A stretch of DNA of 45,919 bases from an uncultured Pelagibacteraceae bacterium (GCA_902546375.1 CACCJO010000005.1:1-45919); one strand, 5' to 3'; shown: positions 12,044 through 20,380, counted from the first letter of the stretch. Translations and numbers: made by a program. The notes: generated by a model not told the origin, from the sequence alone.

Positions 12044-12874
12044 ATGCCAAAGGAAAAACCAGAATTAAGTGACGCAATGAGAGCTAAAATGGGTAGAAAA
12101 CTACCTGATAAAAATCCAATTAAAGGCACTAAGTTTACAATTGCTATTTCAAGTGCAAAAGGCGGTGTTGGAAAATCTACTTTTGCAACAAACTTGGCTT
12201 TAGCTTTAAAAAAAATTGGATGTAGAGTTGGTTTACTGGATGCAGATATCTATGGTCCGTCTATTCCTAAAATGTTGGGAATTGAGGAAAAACCCAAAAG
12301 TGATGGACAAAAATTAGACCCCATTATTAAGTATGATATTCAGTGTATGTCTATTGGTTTCTTAACTGATCAACAAACGCCTATGATTTGGCGGGGACCT
12401 ATGGTGACTAGTGCAATTAGAACTTTCACGCAAAAGGTAAATTGGAAAGATTTAGATTTCATAATTGTTGATATGCCTCCTGGAACTGGAGACACGCAAC
12501 TCACTTTTTCTCAAGAGATAAAGATGGATGGAGCAATCATAGTTTCAACACCACAAGAAGTTGCATTACTAGACGTAAAAAGAGGCATTAAAATGTTTGA
12601 TAAACTAAATGTCAAAATTTTAGGTTTGGTTAACAATATGAGTTATTTTGAAGGTGATGATGGTAAAAAATACAAAATCTTTGGTGATGATAATGTAAAA
12701 AAAACTGCTGAAGAGTTTCAAAAAGAATTTTTGGGAGAAATACCAATCAACCCCGAAGTTGGAAAAAATGGAGATCAGGGAAAACCCATCGTTGAAGCAA
12801 ACTCAGATCACGAAATTTCAAAAATTTATATAAATTTTGCAAAAAAAATTAAATCTAATTATCTCAATTTATAA
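12044..12874 (+). CDS. mrp: Mrp/ApbC (Nbp35-type) P-loop ATPase, iron-sulfur cluster carrier family
   Basis: The 276-residue protein has the deviant Walker A motif KGGVGKS (residues 39-45), LLDADIYGPSIPKMLG, and the DMPPGTGD motif, all typical of Mrp/ApbC proteins that carry Fe-S clusters to target proteins. It lacks the N-terminal MIP18/DUF59 domain of longer homologues, having only about 25 polar residues there. The usual CPxC cluster-binding motif after NMSYF is absent and reads EGDDG instead (residues 203-207). It is transcribed divergently from hflK, and its last 6 bases overlap the convergent VTC-domain gene. Confidence 0.92.
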   Translation: MPKEKPELSDAMRAKMGRKLPDKNPIKGTKFTIAISSAKGGVGKSTFATNLALALKKIGCRVGLLDADIYGPSIPKMLGIEEKPKSDGQKLDPIIKYDIQCMSIGFLTDQQTPMIWRGPMVTSAIRTFTQKVNWKDLDFIIVDMPPGTGDTQLTFSQEIKMDGAIIVSTPQEVALLDVKRGIKMFDKLNVKILGLVNNMSYFEGDDGKKYKIFGDDNVKKTAEEFQKEFLGEIPINPEVGKNGDQGKPIVEANSDHEISKIYINFAKKIKSNYLNL

Positions 12875-13528
12875 GTAATTAGAGATTCCAAATAAATGTA
12901 AACCTCTTAAATATTTACTAAATCTTTTAGGGTTAAAATTAGAATTTTGAATTAAATTTAATGCTAAACTTGTATTTTCTGGTTCAAATTTTATTTCAAT
13001 AACATTCATGAAATCTTTCATTGTATTTTTTTTTAAAGAATGTTTATTTATTAACTTATAACTTATTTTACGATCGTAGGTGATCCTAATTTTTTTTTGA
13101 TACACAAAATATGATCTTAAATAACTTACATTCATTTTTGGTATAAGATTTTTATAGCTAAAGTAATTCAAAAAAAATTCATTCTCTTTCTTTTTAAGGA
13201 AATCATTTTTATTAGAAAATAAAAGATTAAAATCTAGCAAACTATGATCAGATTTTAAAAAAAGTTTTTTACCTAAATTATTTTTTTTTATCTTTATTTC
13301 ATAATTAAAATTTTTGGATTCATCGTTGTACCACCTGATTCTATACTTGCACCTGTTAGAAATTCCAGCAAGATTGTCTTTGGCAGTAGTAAAATTTTCA
13401 CTATCATAATAGATACTAGTAATTAATCTATCATCATATTGTTTTTGTATTTTACTTTTGAAGTTAACCCAATTATCAAAATATAATTCAAAATTATTGT
13501 TTATTGGGATTTTGATTTCACTTCGCAT
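12869..13528 (-). CDS. VTC-domain protein, predicted polyphosphate polymerase
   Basis: The 219-residue protein matches the VTC/triphosphate-tunnel fold that in yeast Vtc4 makes polyphosphate from ATP. Visible tunnel-type residues include Arg59, Lys61, Arg63 and Arg65 (SNRCKYRIRWY), Glu77 and Lys79 (YEIKIKK), Tyr136/Arg138 (VSYLRSYF), Arg148/Asp152 (IRITYDRKI), Glu178/Lys180 (VIEIKFE) and the late Ser204-Lys205-Tyr206 (SKYLRGL). There is no SPX domain and no membrane segment, so it is probably cytoplasmic. It is the last gene of a three-gene unit with CotH and DUF4956 (gap of 8 bases), and its end overlaps mrp by 6 bases. The catalytic activity is inferred from family and motif, not shown. Confidence 0.85.
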   Translation of the reverse strand: MRSEIKIPINNNFELYFDNWVNFKSKIQKQYDDRLITSIYYDSENFTTAKDNLAGISNRCKYRIRWYNDESKNFNYEIKIKKNNLGKKLFLKSDHSLLDFNLLFSNKNDFLKKKENEFFLNYFSYKNLIPKMNVSYLRSYFVYQKKIRITYDRKISYKLINKHSLKKNTMKDFMNVIEIKFEPENTSLALNLIQNSNFNPKRFSKYLRGLHLFGISNYL

Positions 13529-13536
13529 ATAAAAGC

Positions 13537-16197
13537 TTAATTATAAAGTTTTTTTATATCTATAACTTTTCCTCTAACTTTTTTACCATCTAAAATTAAA
13601 TCACTTCCTATTTGGACCAAGGGCAAACCACATGATGAAAATTGATCAATTTTTAAGTTGGCCCCAGAAAAATAAGATTTTTTTTGATAAACAGCAAAAT
13701 CATATGAATTACAGTTTGAAATTTTGATATTATTTCCATAAACATTGCTTGAGTCTTTACTTGCAATACCCATACCAGATGATGAGACCTCTAAATTATT
13801 AATCTTGAGATTTGTTTGTTCACCAGCTGAGATTGCTTTATCAAAAATATTTTTTGCATTTATATCCTTAAGATAAACATTCGAACCAGAAAGATCTATT
13901 GCGTCTCCACCAACTTTGTCAAAAAGAGTTTTTTTAATTTCTCCATTTCCAAAATCGATATCAATTGCATCAGAAATAGTGTTGGTAATTTCAGATGATA
14001 AAACTTTGAATTCTGATTTTACAAAATTAATTGCATCCTCGGACATTGAATTGTTGATAATACTATTAGAAATTACAACATTCGATTTTATGAAATTTAA
14101 CCCACCCGTTAATTGTATCTTTCCACTATCGAAATAAGAAAAATTTGAAATATTAACATAATTTAAAATAGAAGAGCTATTATTACTTAAGTCTGAATTT
14201 ACATAGATACCTTTCCAATTTTCCTTAGAATTTAATGATGAAATCTTAATAGGATAATTTTCAGTTCCATTCATTTTTATTGATCCATCTTTTAGTAAAA
14301 TATAAGAATCTTTAGACATTCTAAGAGTTGATCCTTTTTTTATAATTAAGTTATACCCATTTGGAACTATGATTGGATTATCAATAATATGTACTCCACC
14401 ATCTAAAATATAGTTCTTACCCATAATGTTAATTTTAGGATCCTTTTTATAACTAACATCATTTAAAAATTTATCATTTTTAAATCTATTATTTTCTATT
14501 CTTTCTTTTACAGAATTTTGTCTATTTAATTGATCTAAATATCTTATCTCTAAAAAATCATAGTCTTTATTTTCTAAATCAAAATTAATCTTTTTCGAAC
14601 TTAAATTTTCATAAGTACTAGGGTTCAAAATCAAATTTGAATCACTAATTTCAATTATCTTCTTACAATTTTTTTTACATTGTGAAACATCCTCTAAAAT
14701 TAGTTTATCTAAACGTAAAATTTCACTAGTTAAATTACTCAAAAAAATCTCTCCATCATCAAAAGCTCGAAAATGTATTTTTTTATCATTTAAATTTTTA
14801 ATATTCTGTGTATTGAAATTTTTATTTTTTATCTTTTCATTACTATTAGAAAAATTTTGAAAAATATTATTTTTTTCACTAATAATGAAGTTAATATTTT
14901 GCTTAATAAGTTCTAGATCAACTAAATTTTGACAATTTTTTCCAAAATTTTGACATGCTAATTCAAATTTTTTTTCAATTTTTTCAAAATTATTTTTATA
15001 CTCATTTACTACTTGAAAATATTTTTTTTGAAAATCCCTTGTAGGAAAAAGATTTTTATAAAGAATATTAAAATTATTCATAAATTTTTTAATTTCTTTT
15101 TGACTTGCTATATTTGAATGAGTTGTGTCAGTTAAAATTGGTTCTATTTTGAGATCATAAGGGTTGATATAATATCTTGAGTTAGTTGGCAATCTACTGT
15201 GGTAATCACCAAATATGGATGTTATTGCTACTATTTTTGCCATTAAATCTACATCCAAATGATCTTTTATTTTTTCATAATATTTTTCGTTTTCAACCAC
15301 AACTACTTCTTGAATATTTTTAAAAGCACTTAATAAATTTAAATTTGTTTTTTGATCAGGAATGTTAGTTTTCTTTAAAATTCTTTTTTTATTATAAACT
15401 TTAGTCTCTAATTTACCTTGCCATTTAATTATATCATCTAAATTTTCTAATTTTTGGTTAGCTATAATTCTTATGGTAAAATCATTTTCATTTGTCATTT
15501 TAAGTATTGGTGCCTCTTTTAATTGATTGTGAGCATAAAAAGAGTCTGAAAACTGTTCTTCTAAAAGCATTAATCCCCAGTTTTCTCCGTTAAAGTTAAC
15601 TCCAACTGTCTCATACCTTGGAGACAAGATTTTATTTTCTCTAAGAATATCAGAAATAACAAAATTATAGGGAAAATCTCTCTCAGTAAAAACAGAAATT
15701 GAAAATTCATTAAAGCCTAAAATAGTTTTGTTTTTATTTAACTTAATTCTTAAACTCCATTGTTTTATATTTCCCCAATGTTCTGATAAATCCCCTTTAA
15801 GTCTTGCTGTAGCTTTGTACTTTTTGCCTTGAAACAATAAATTAATTTTTACTTTTTGAGGGTTGATCAACTTTTTTAAGTAAAGAGCTTTATTTCTATC
15901 TTTTTTTAATTTCTCTAATTCTGAAAAATTGATGTCAATTTTTATATTTTCAAATTCATTTTTTTTTGAAAATTTATTCTCAATTCCATGAAATAATTTT
16001 ACTGAATAATCAATTATTCTATTTTGATAAACAGGTTTTGATTTTAAAAGTACCGGTTGGTATAATAAAATTCTTAAAGATTGTTCTAAATCTCCTTTTA
16101 AACCAGGTGTAATTTTTAGTAAAAATAATAGAAAAATAATAAAAAGGGCCAATAAAAAAAGAGGGATATTATTTTTTTTTTGTTTAAAAATTAACAA
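13537..16197 (-). CDS. CotH-like kinase domain fused to a C-terminal beta-helix, membrane anchored
   Basis: The 886-residue protein has one N-terminal membrane helix (about 11-29), then a CotH-type domain (about 115-400) and a right-handed beta-helix-like region (about 590-870) made of short repeating strands. CotH features visible are RLKGD (132-136), SLRIKLN (148-154), GLMLLEEQ (208-215), GDYHS followed by NSRYYINP (330-346) and EPILTDTTH with Asp357. CotH of Bacillus is an atypical protein kinase. The topology suggests that kinase and helix lie outside the cytoplasmic membrane. The only start at the right place is TTG at 16197, 5 bases after the DUF4956 stop, so the exact start is uncertain. 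It lies between DUF4956 and the VTC gene. The substrate is unknown. Confidence 0.82.
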   Translation of the reverse strand: MLIFKQKKNNIPLFLLALFIIFLLFLLKITPGLKGDLEQSLRILLYQPVLLKSKPVYQNRIIDYSVKLFHGIENKFSKKNEFENIKIDINFSELEKLKKDRNKALYLKKLINPQKVKINLLFQGKKYKATARLKGDLSEHWGNIKQWSLRIKLNKNKTILGFNEFSISVFTERDFPYNFVISDILRENKILSPRYETVGVNFNGENWGLMLLEEQFSDSFYAHNQLKEAPILKMTNENDFTIRIIANQKLENLDDIIKWQGKLETKVYNKKRILKKTNIPDQKTNLNLLSAFKNIQEVVVVENEKYYEKIKDHLDVDLMAKIVAITSIFGDYHSRLPTNSRYYINPYDLKIEPILTDTTHSNIASQKEIKKFMNNFNILYKNLFPTRDFQKKYFQVVNEYKNNFEKIEKKFELACQNFGKNCQNLVDLELIKQNINFIISEKNNIFQNFSNSNEKIKNKNFNTQNIKNLNDKKIHFRAFDDGEIFLSNLTSEILRLDKLILEDVSQCKKNCKKIIEISDSNLILNPSTYENLSSKKINFDLENKDYDFLEIRYLDQLNRQNSVKERIENNRFKNDKFLNDVSYKKDPKINIMGKNYILDGGVHIIDNPIIVPNGYNLIIKKGSTLRMSKDSYILLKDGSIKMNGTENYPIKISSLNSKENWKGIYVNSDLSNNSSSILNYVNISNFSYFDSGKIQLTGGLNFIKSNVVISNSIINNSMSEDAINFVKSEFKVLSSEITNTISDAIDIDFGNGEIKKTLFDKVGGDAIDLSGSNVYLKDINAKNIFDKAISAGEQTNLKINNLEVSSSGMGIASKDSSNVYGNNIKISNCNSYDFAVYQKKSYFSGANLKIDQFSSCGLPLVQIGSDLILDGKKVRGKVIDIKKLYN

Positions 16198-16202
16198 TTT
16201 GC

Positions 16203-16886
16203 TTAATCTACAATTTTATTTTCATAAAAAGAATAATCTAAATTATCGAATTCTTTATTTAAAGTATCCATTAAAAGCTTAATATTTTTTTCATTTCCAA
16301 ATGAAACTTTATAGTAAAGGGTGATATTATTTTTTTCTTTTTCAATTTTTGCTAAATTCGCTTCTAGACAATTTTTTTTAAGATGTTCTAAAATTTTGTC
16401 AAAATAATCTTGATTTTTACCTAAATCACATTCTATTATTAAATTAAAATCATTTATAATCACACTTTTTCTGCTGGATAAAAAGAACCAAATAATCAAG
16501 ATTAAGATTAAAAAAATAATACTTGTTGAATAAATTTGAAGTGCTCCATACCCAATACCAATAGCTATGGCAAAAAATAAAAAAGCTAAATCTTCAGGTT
16601 CTTTAACTGGAGTTCTAAATCTAATCACTGATAAAGCCCCAACTAAACCAAGTGACAATGCTAATGATGATTTAACAATCAAAATTACCAAAAATGTGAT
16701 GTTACTTAAAAGTGGAATTATTGCTGAAATTTGAATTTTTGAAGATAAGGAATTGGACTTACTTTTGTAAACATACATTAATATAAATGAAGAAATGATA
16801 CAAAAAAATAAACTTAATATAACTATTAGATAATCTGTTTCCCCAACAGTCTCTAAAGATCTAGATAGTTTATTTGTAATCTCCAT
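16203..16886 (-). CDS. DUF4956 membrane protein
   Basis: The 227-residue protein has about four hydrophobic segments in its first 145 residues and a soluble C-terminal domain of about 80 residues with an alternating strand/helix pattern. The conserved DUF4956 signature is clear: LGLVGALSVIRFRTPVKEPE followed by LAFLFFAIAIGIGYG. DUF4956 genes are frequently neighbours of VTC-domain and CotH genes in bacteria, as here. It is the first gene of this unit and lies 33 bases after thyX. Its biochemical role is not known; a transporter or membrane platform for the VTC polymerase is only a guess. Confidence 0.88.
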   Translation of the reverse strand: MEITNKLSRSLETVGETDYLIVILSLFFCIISSFILMYVYKSKSNSLSSKIQISAIIPLLSNITFLVILIVKSSLALSLGLVGALSVIRFRTPVKEPEDLAFLFFAIAIGIGYGALQIYSTSIIFLILILIIWFFLSSRKSVIINDFNLIIECDLGKNQDYFDKILEHLKKNCLEANLAKIEKEKNNITLYYKVSFGNEKNIKLLMDTLNKEFDNLDYSFYENKIVD

Positions 16887-16919
16887 GATAATCTAATTCT
16901 AATAATCTTTGTTTTTAAT

Positions 16920-17867
16920 CTAAATTATTTTTTCTTTTAAATCAAAGGCTTCCATCAATTCATTCCATTCTCTCTTAGATAAATCTGAGGTTTCTATTGA
17001 AACTTCTTCACCTTTAATTAGCTTTTGAAGAATATGTTTTCCTTTGGATGATACTTCAGTTCCACCTACTCTATAATCCATGAAAGCCTCATAGGTAACG
17101 GGCACCCATTTTTTTAAGGTGTCTAGCATAATATCTGCGTAAACTCTTATTTCGTATTGTGCATGATGATCTGCTCTTAGTCTTAGAAAATTCATTAAAT
17201 TTAATAAATCAGTTTTCCAATACCATTGAGTGTAGGTGTTTAAAGTTAAATTCATTCTGGCAAGCTCTCTTGCTAAACCTTTTTTACTTTCATCTACAGT
17301 GGATCCATCATATTTTTCGTTAAGCATCGCTTCATAGTTTGCATATGTTCTCTCAGCATCGTTCTTTAAAATTGCTAAAACTTCTTTTGCTTGTTTACCC
17401 TCCAATACATCACCTCTACCCTGTCTATTAGATGTTGATTGAGCAGCAAGATTCTCTTGGGAAGGTAAATAAAATTCTTTATCTAAAATTGAATATCTTG
17501 CAGAATATTCGTTAACATTAGCTGTTCGATGTCTAATCCACTGACGAGCAATAAATATTGGTAATTTTATATGATATTTAATTTCACACATTTCAAATGG
17601 AGTACTATGCCAATGACGCATTAAATATTTTATAAGACCAGCATCTGTTGAAACTTGTTTTGTGCCTTTGCCATAAGAAACTCTAGCTGATTGAACGATT
17701 GATGTATCATCACCCATGTAATCTACAACTCTTACAAATCCATGATCAAGAGCAGGTATTGCTTCATAGAGAATATGTTCTAGCTCAGGGGCTGTTACTC
17801 TTTTTGTTGAATTTTGTTGAGATTGCTGATTCTTAATATCTGCTAATTGTTCTTTAGTTAATTTCAT
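16920..17867 (-). CDS. thyX: Flavin-dependent thymidylate synthase
   Basis: ThyX makes dTMP from dUMP using methylenetetrahydrofolate, FAD and NADPH. The 315-residue protein carries the family signature [15 protein letters not shown] at residues 112-126 (RHRxxSxNExSxR type) and C-terminal [13 protein letters not shown] with the dUMP-contacting residues. It is longer than the roughly 220-250 residues of many ThyX proteins because of N- and C-terminal additions, which is common in alphaproteobacteria. No thyA is seen in the window. It is transcribed divergently from the glycosyltransferase gene at 17953. Confidence 0.96.
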   Translation of the reverse strand: MKLTKEQLADIKNQQSQQNSTKRVTAPELEHILYEAIPALDHGFVRVVDYMGDDTSIVQSARVSYGKGTKQVSTDAGLIKYLMRHWHSTPFEMCEIKYHIKLPIFIARQWIRHRTANVNEYSARYSILDKEFYLPSQENLAAQSTSNRQGRGDVLEGKQAKEVLAILKNDAERTYANYEAMLNEKYDGSTVDESKKGLARELARMNLTLNTYTQWYWKTDLLNLMNFLRLRADHHAQYEIRVYADIMLDTLKKWVPVTYEAFMDYRVGGTEVSSKGKHILQKLIKGEEVSIETSDLSKREWNELMEAFDLKEKII

Positions 17868-17884
17868 TAGATTCTTTAAAAAAA

Positions 17885-17898
17885 TATCTTATAAGATA
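17885..17898. repeat. 14-base perfect palindrome in the thyX/glycosyltransferase divergent spacer
   Basis: TATCTTATAAGATA is a perfect inverted repeat placed between the divergent starts of thyX (17867) and the glycosyltransferase (17953). It could be an operator for a dimeric repressor controlling both, or a chance palindrome in A+T-rich DNA. It contains G/C positions, which makes it somewhat less likely to be chance than pure A/T palindromes. Confidence 0.3.
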
Positions 17899-17952
17899 AT
17901 TTAATAAATAAAGTAATAAAAATATAAATAATGATAAAACTTTTATAATCTG

Positions 17953-18639
17953 ATGAAACTCAGTGTTATAATGCCCTGCTATAATGAAGAAAATACTATA
18001 AGTAGAATTTTAGATAAAATTTTAAACGAGAATTCTATTGGTAAAGAAATAATTGTAATTGATGATTTTTCAACTGATAATTCTCGAAAAATTTTAGAAA
18101 ATTATGACAAAAAGGGTAAAATTAAGTTAGTTTTTAACTCTAAAAATAGAGGAAAAGGTTATTCAGTTAGACAAGGATTAAAATTAGCAAGTGGCGACAT
18201 CATATTAATTCAAGATGCTGATCTTGAATATAGCCCTGATGATTATAAAAGATTAATTAACCCAATTTTAAATGATGACGCTGACGTTGTATATGGATCA
18301 AGGTTTATTGGTGGACAAGAGACCAGGGTTTTATACTTTTGGCATACTTTAGGTAACAAGTTTCTCACTTTACTTAGTAATATGTTCACTAATTTAAATC
18401 TAACTGATATGGAGTGTTGTTACAAAGTTTTTAAAAAAGACATCATAAAAGATATAAATTTAAAAGAAGACAGATTTGGATTTGAGCCAGAAATTACTGC
18501 TAAAATCTCAAAAAAAAATTTAAAAATTTATGAAGTAGGTGTTAGATATTTTGGAAGAAAATATGAAGATGGTAAAAAAATAACTTGGAAAGATGGTTTC
18601 GCAGCTATTTTTTGCATCATTTATTACAATTTATTTTGA
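17953..18639 (+). CDS. Family 2 glycosyltransferase, dolichyl-phosphate mannose synthase-like
   Basis: The 228-residue protein has the GT-A fold with SVIMPCYNEENTI at the start, IDDFSTDNS (nucleotide-sugar binding), GKGYSVRQGLKLASGDI and the metal-binding DADLEYSP (DxD), all typical of DPM1-like polyprenyl-phosphate glycosyltransferases. It lacks C-terminal membrane helices. It probably loads a sugar from a nucleotide sugar onto a polyprenyl phosphate carrier. The convergent neighbour is a GT-C-like membrane protein, which could use such a carrier-bound sugar. The two genes overlap tail to tail by 16 bases. Confidence 0.88.
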   Translation: MKLSVIMPCYNEENTISRILDKILNENSIGKEIIVIDDFSTDNSRKILENYDKKGKIKLVFNSKNRGKGYSVRQGLKLASGDIILIQDADLEYSPDDYKRLINPILNDDADVVYGSRFIGGQETRVLYFWHTLGNKFLTLLSNMFTNLNLTDMECCYKVFKKDIIKDINLKEDRFGFEPEITAKISKKNLKIYEVGVRYFGRKYEDGKKITWKDGFAAIFCIIYYNLF

Positions 18640-19982
18640 AAAAAAATTTTTTTCAATTGCACTAAACCGTTGCCAAAAAATACAGATAAAAAAATGAGGG
18701 AAGGCATAAAATATCTCGAATTTCCAACCCAGCCTAAAATAAAAACAAAATATAAAACTAAAATTAAAATTAACAAATGAAAATTAATTTTAAATTTATT
18801 TGTAAAAATTTTAATTAAACCTAAAGCTATAATTGAATATACAATCAAACTGTATAAAAGCTTAAAGTAAAAATAATTTTGAGCTTCTTCACTTAAATGA
18901 AATTCTTTATTTTTATAAAGTTTATCATTGTATTTGTGCCAATAAAAAGTTTGAAGGGGGTTTAAAACTAAATGTGACAATGAATTTTTAAAATAAATTT
19001 TAATTGTTTTAATCTTATTATCCAACATAATTTGGATTGCCTGATCTTGAAGGAAGTTTGAATATTCATAATTCGATTTAAAATTATCTTCATTATAATA
19101 ATTTTCAATTTTCCATTTTTCCTCTTCTTTTTTTAGTTTTATTATACTTCCCTCATTTTCTTTAACGATTCTTTTTGCTATATAATGATAGTGTGCAGTT
19201 TTAGTTTGTGTTGGCATTATATATAAAATTCCAGTTTTTTTATAGTTATCTAATGTTAAGAAACTTAAAACTATAATAAAACCAGCAAATAATATTAAAT
19301 TATTTAATATCTTTTTTTCTTTTTCATCGAAAATTAAGTAGATAACAACAAAAAAAATTAAAAAAATCGCGACAGTTTTCTGCAAAAAAGTAATACCTAA
19401 TAAAATACCAATAACAAAAAAATTTTTATAAGATTTTTTTTCATTTATAATCAAACCCAATAAAACTAGTTGAAGTGAAAAAAAAATAGACTCTGTCCAA
19501 AATGTACTATGCCATTGAACAATATTAGGATCTAATGCGAGAAAACCTACAGTAAATAAGCTTAAATTTTCATCTTTGTAATATTTAACAAGTTTATTGT
19601 AAAAAAATATTAGCGAGCTGTAAAAAATAATTATTTGAAAAAAAAGAAACTTAAATTTACCCCCAATTGAAACAATTTTTTTTTCATAGTCTTGATAAAA
19701 TTTCTCATCAAAGATCAAATAAAATATTGATAAAATTTTAGATGGTAAAAAAGTTCTGGTATATTCTTTACCTGCACCTAATATTTTATGATTTTCAATT
19801 AAATCCTCTTTAAATTCGTGGGATTCTTTCCAAATTAAATTTATGTCTCCTCTGACCATCAAGTGTTCATTGAGATTTTGATTTTTATCGAAATATTTTA
19901 AGTTGAATAAAGAATATAAAATCGAAAAAGTTATACCTAAAGTAATAATTATAATTAGAGCTTTATTTGACTTAGTTGTCAT
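18624..19982 (-). CDS. Multi-spanning membrane protein, GT-C (GT39/ArnT-like) glycosyltransferase candidate
   Basis: The 452-residue protein has about nine or ten hydrophobic segments. The first is followed by a polar loop with an acidic pair candidate (VRGDINLIWKESHEFKED) where GT-C enzymes carry their catalytic acid, and later loops contain FLALDPNIVQWHSTFWTES, a pattern seen in GT39/PMT-like proteins near the donor site. I do not recognise a specific family member. Being next to a polyprenyl-phosphate sugar synthase supports a role in transferring a lipid-linked sugar outside the membrane, for example to lipid A, protein or glycan. This remains inference. Confidence 0.65.
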   Translation of the reverse strand: MTTKSNKALIIIITLGITFSILYSLFNLKYFDKNQNLNEHLMVRGDINLIWKESHEFKEDLIENHKILGAGKEYTRTFLPSKILSIFYLIFDEKFYQDYEKKIVSIGGKFKFLFFQIIIFYSSLIFFYNKLVKYYKDENLSLFTVGFLALDPNIVQWHSTFWTESIFFSLQLVLLGLIINEKKSYKNFFVIGILLGITFLQKTVAIFLIFFVVIYLIFDEKEKKILNNLILFAGFIIVLSFLTLDNYKKTGILYIMPTQTKTAHYHYIAKRIVKENEGSIIKLKKEEEKWKIENYYNEDNFKSNYEYSNFLQDQAIQIMLDNKIKTIKIYFKNSLSHLVLNPLQTFYWHKYNDKLYKNKEFHLSEEAQNYFYFKLLYSLIVYSIIALGLIKIFTNKFKINFHLLILILVLYFVFILGWVGNSRYFMPSLIFLSVFFGNGLVQLKKIFFQNKL

Positions 19983-19995
19983 CCAATTTATATAA

Positions 19996-20023
19996 TTGAT
20001 AGTTACATAAAATTTAATATATT
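19996..20023 (+). promoter_or_regulatory. Candidate promoter of the tmRNA gene
   Basis: TTGATA (19996-20001) and TATATT (20018-20023) are 16 bases apart on the plus strand, and transcription would begin near 20030, just before the acceptor part of the permuted tmRNA. The upstream neighbour reads the other way, so the tmRNA needs a promoter in this 60-base space. Confidence 0.4.
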
Positions 20024-20029
20024 AATACT

Positions 20030-20042
20030 GTTGATTATCAAC
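20030..20042 (+). repeat. 13-base inverted repeat at the 5' end of the pre-tmRNA
   Basis: GTTGATTATCAAC is a perfect inverted repeat (6-base arms, 1 central base) between the predicted transcription start and the P2 strand of the acceptor piece. It may be a 5' leader hairpin that is trimmed during processing, or a binding site. Confidence 0.3.
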
Positions 20043-20045
20043 TAT

Positions 20046-20340
20046 GACGATAAACGAATTTCGTAATAACCATTGCGGACGTGGGGGCAGTACCCACCAC
20101 CTCCACCACAAACATATTATGGGGGTGAACTAGATTCGACGAGTGACTAAAGGCTATTCTTTCGTTCGGAATTGTTCCTCCGTAAAGGGCTAATTTATAA
20201 TTGCTAACGAAAGTTACGCACTTGCTGCTTAATTAACATTGTTAATTATGCAGACGGGGTTTGGGGCACCTGGCAACAGAACGCCCCTTCCTAACTAATG
20301 CTTCGCTTGGTTTTAGATATTAATTAATATTTGGATTTAA
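20046..20340 (+). ncRNA. ssrA: Transfer-messenger RNA, circularly permuted two-piece alphaproteobacterial form
   Basis: tmRNA rescues stalled ribosomes and tags the unfinished protein. Here the acceptor piece comes first: a P2 strand, the GGACGTGGGGGCAGTACCCA T-arm, then CACCTCCACCA ending at 20108. After a spacer of only 12 bases (20109-20120) the coding piece begins GGGGGTGAACTAGATTCGAC at 20121. The acceptor stem pairs GGGGGTG with CACCTCC (one G-U). P2 is supported by GGCTATT/AATAACC (one mismatch) and a perfect TTCGTT/AACGAA match. The tag frame at 20203-20232 encodes ANESYALAA and a TAA stop, followed by a perfect 7-base-pair hairpin (20231-20247) and a pseudoknot-type GGGGC/GCCCC pairing. 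Both outer ends are approximate. Confidence 0.93.
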
Positions 20341-20360
20341 TTAGACGATATTTGGTAGTA

Positions 20361-20380
20361 AAGTTTAGTAAATTAAACTT
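20361..20380 (+). other. 7-base-pair hairpin downstream of tmRNA
   Basis: AAGTTTA and TAAACTT (arms at 20361-20367 and 20374-20380) form a perfect stem around a 6-base loop in the 3' trailer of the tmRNA transcript. It may guide 3' processing or support the terminator that follows. Confidence 0.4.
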
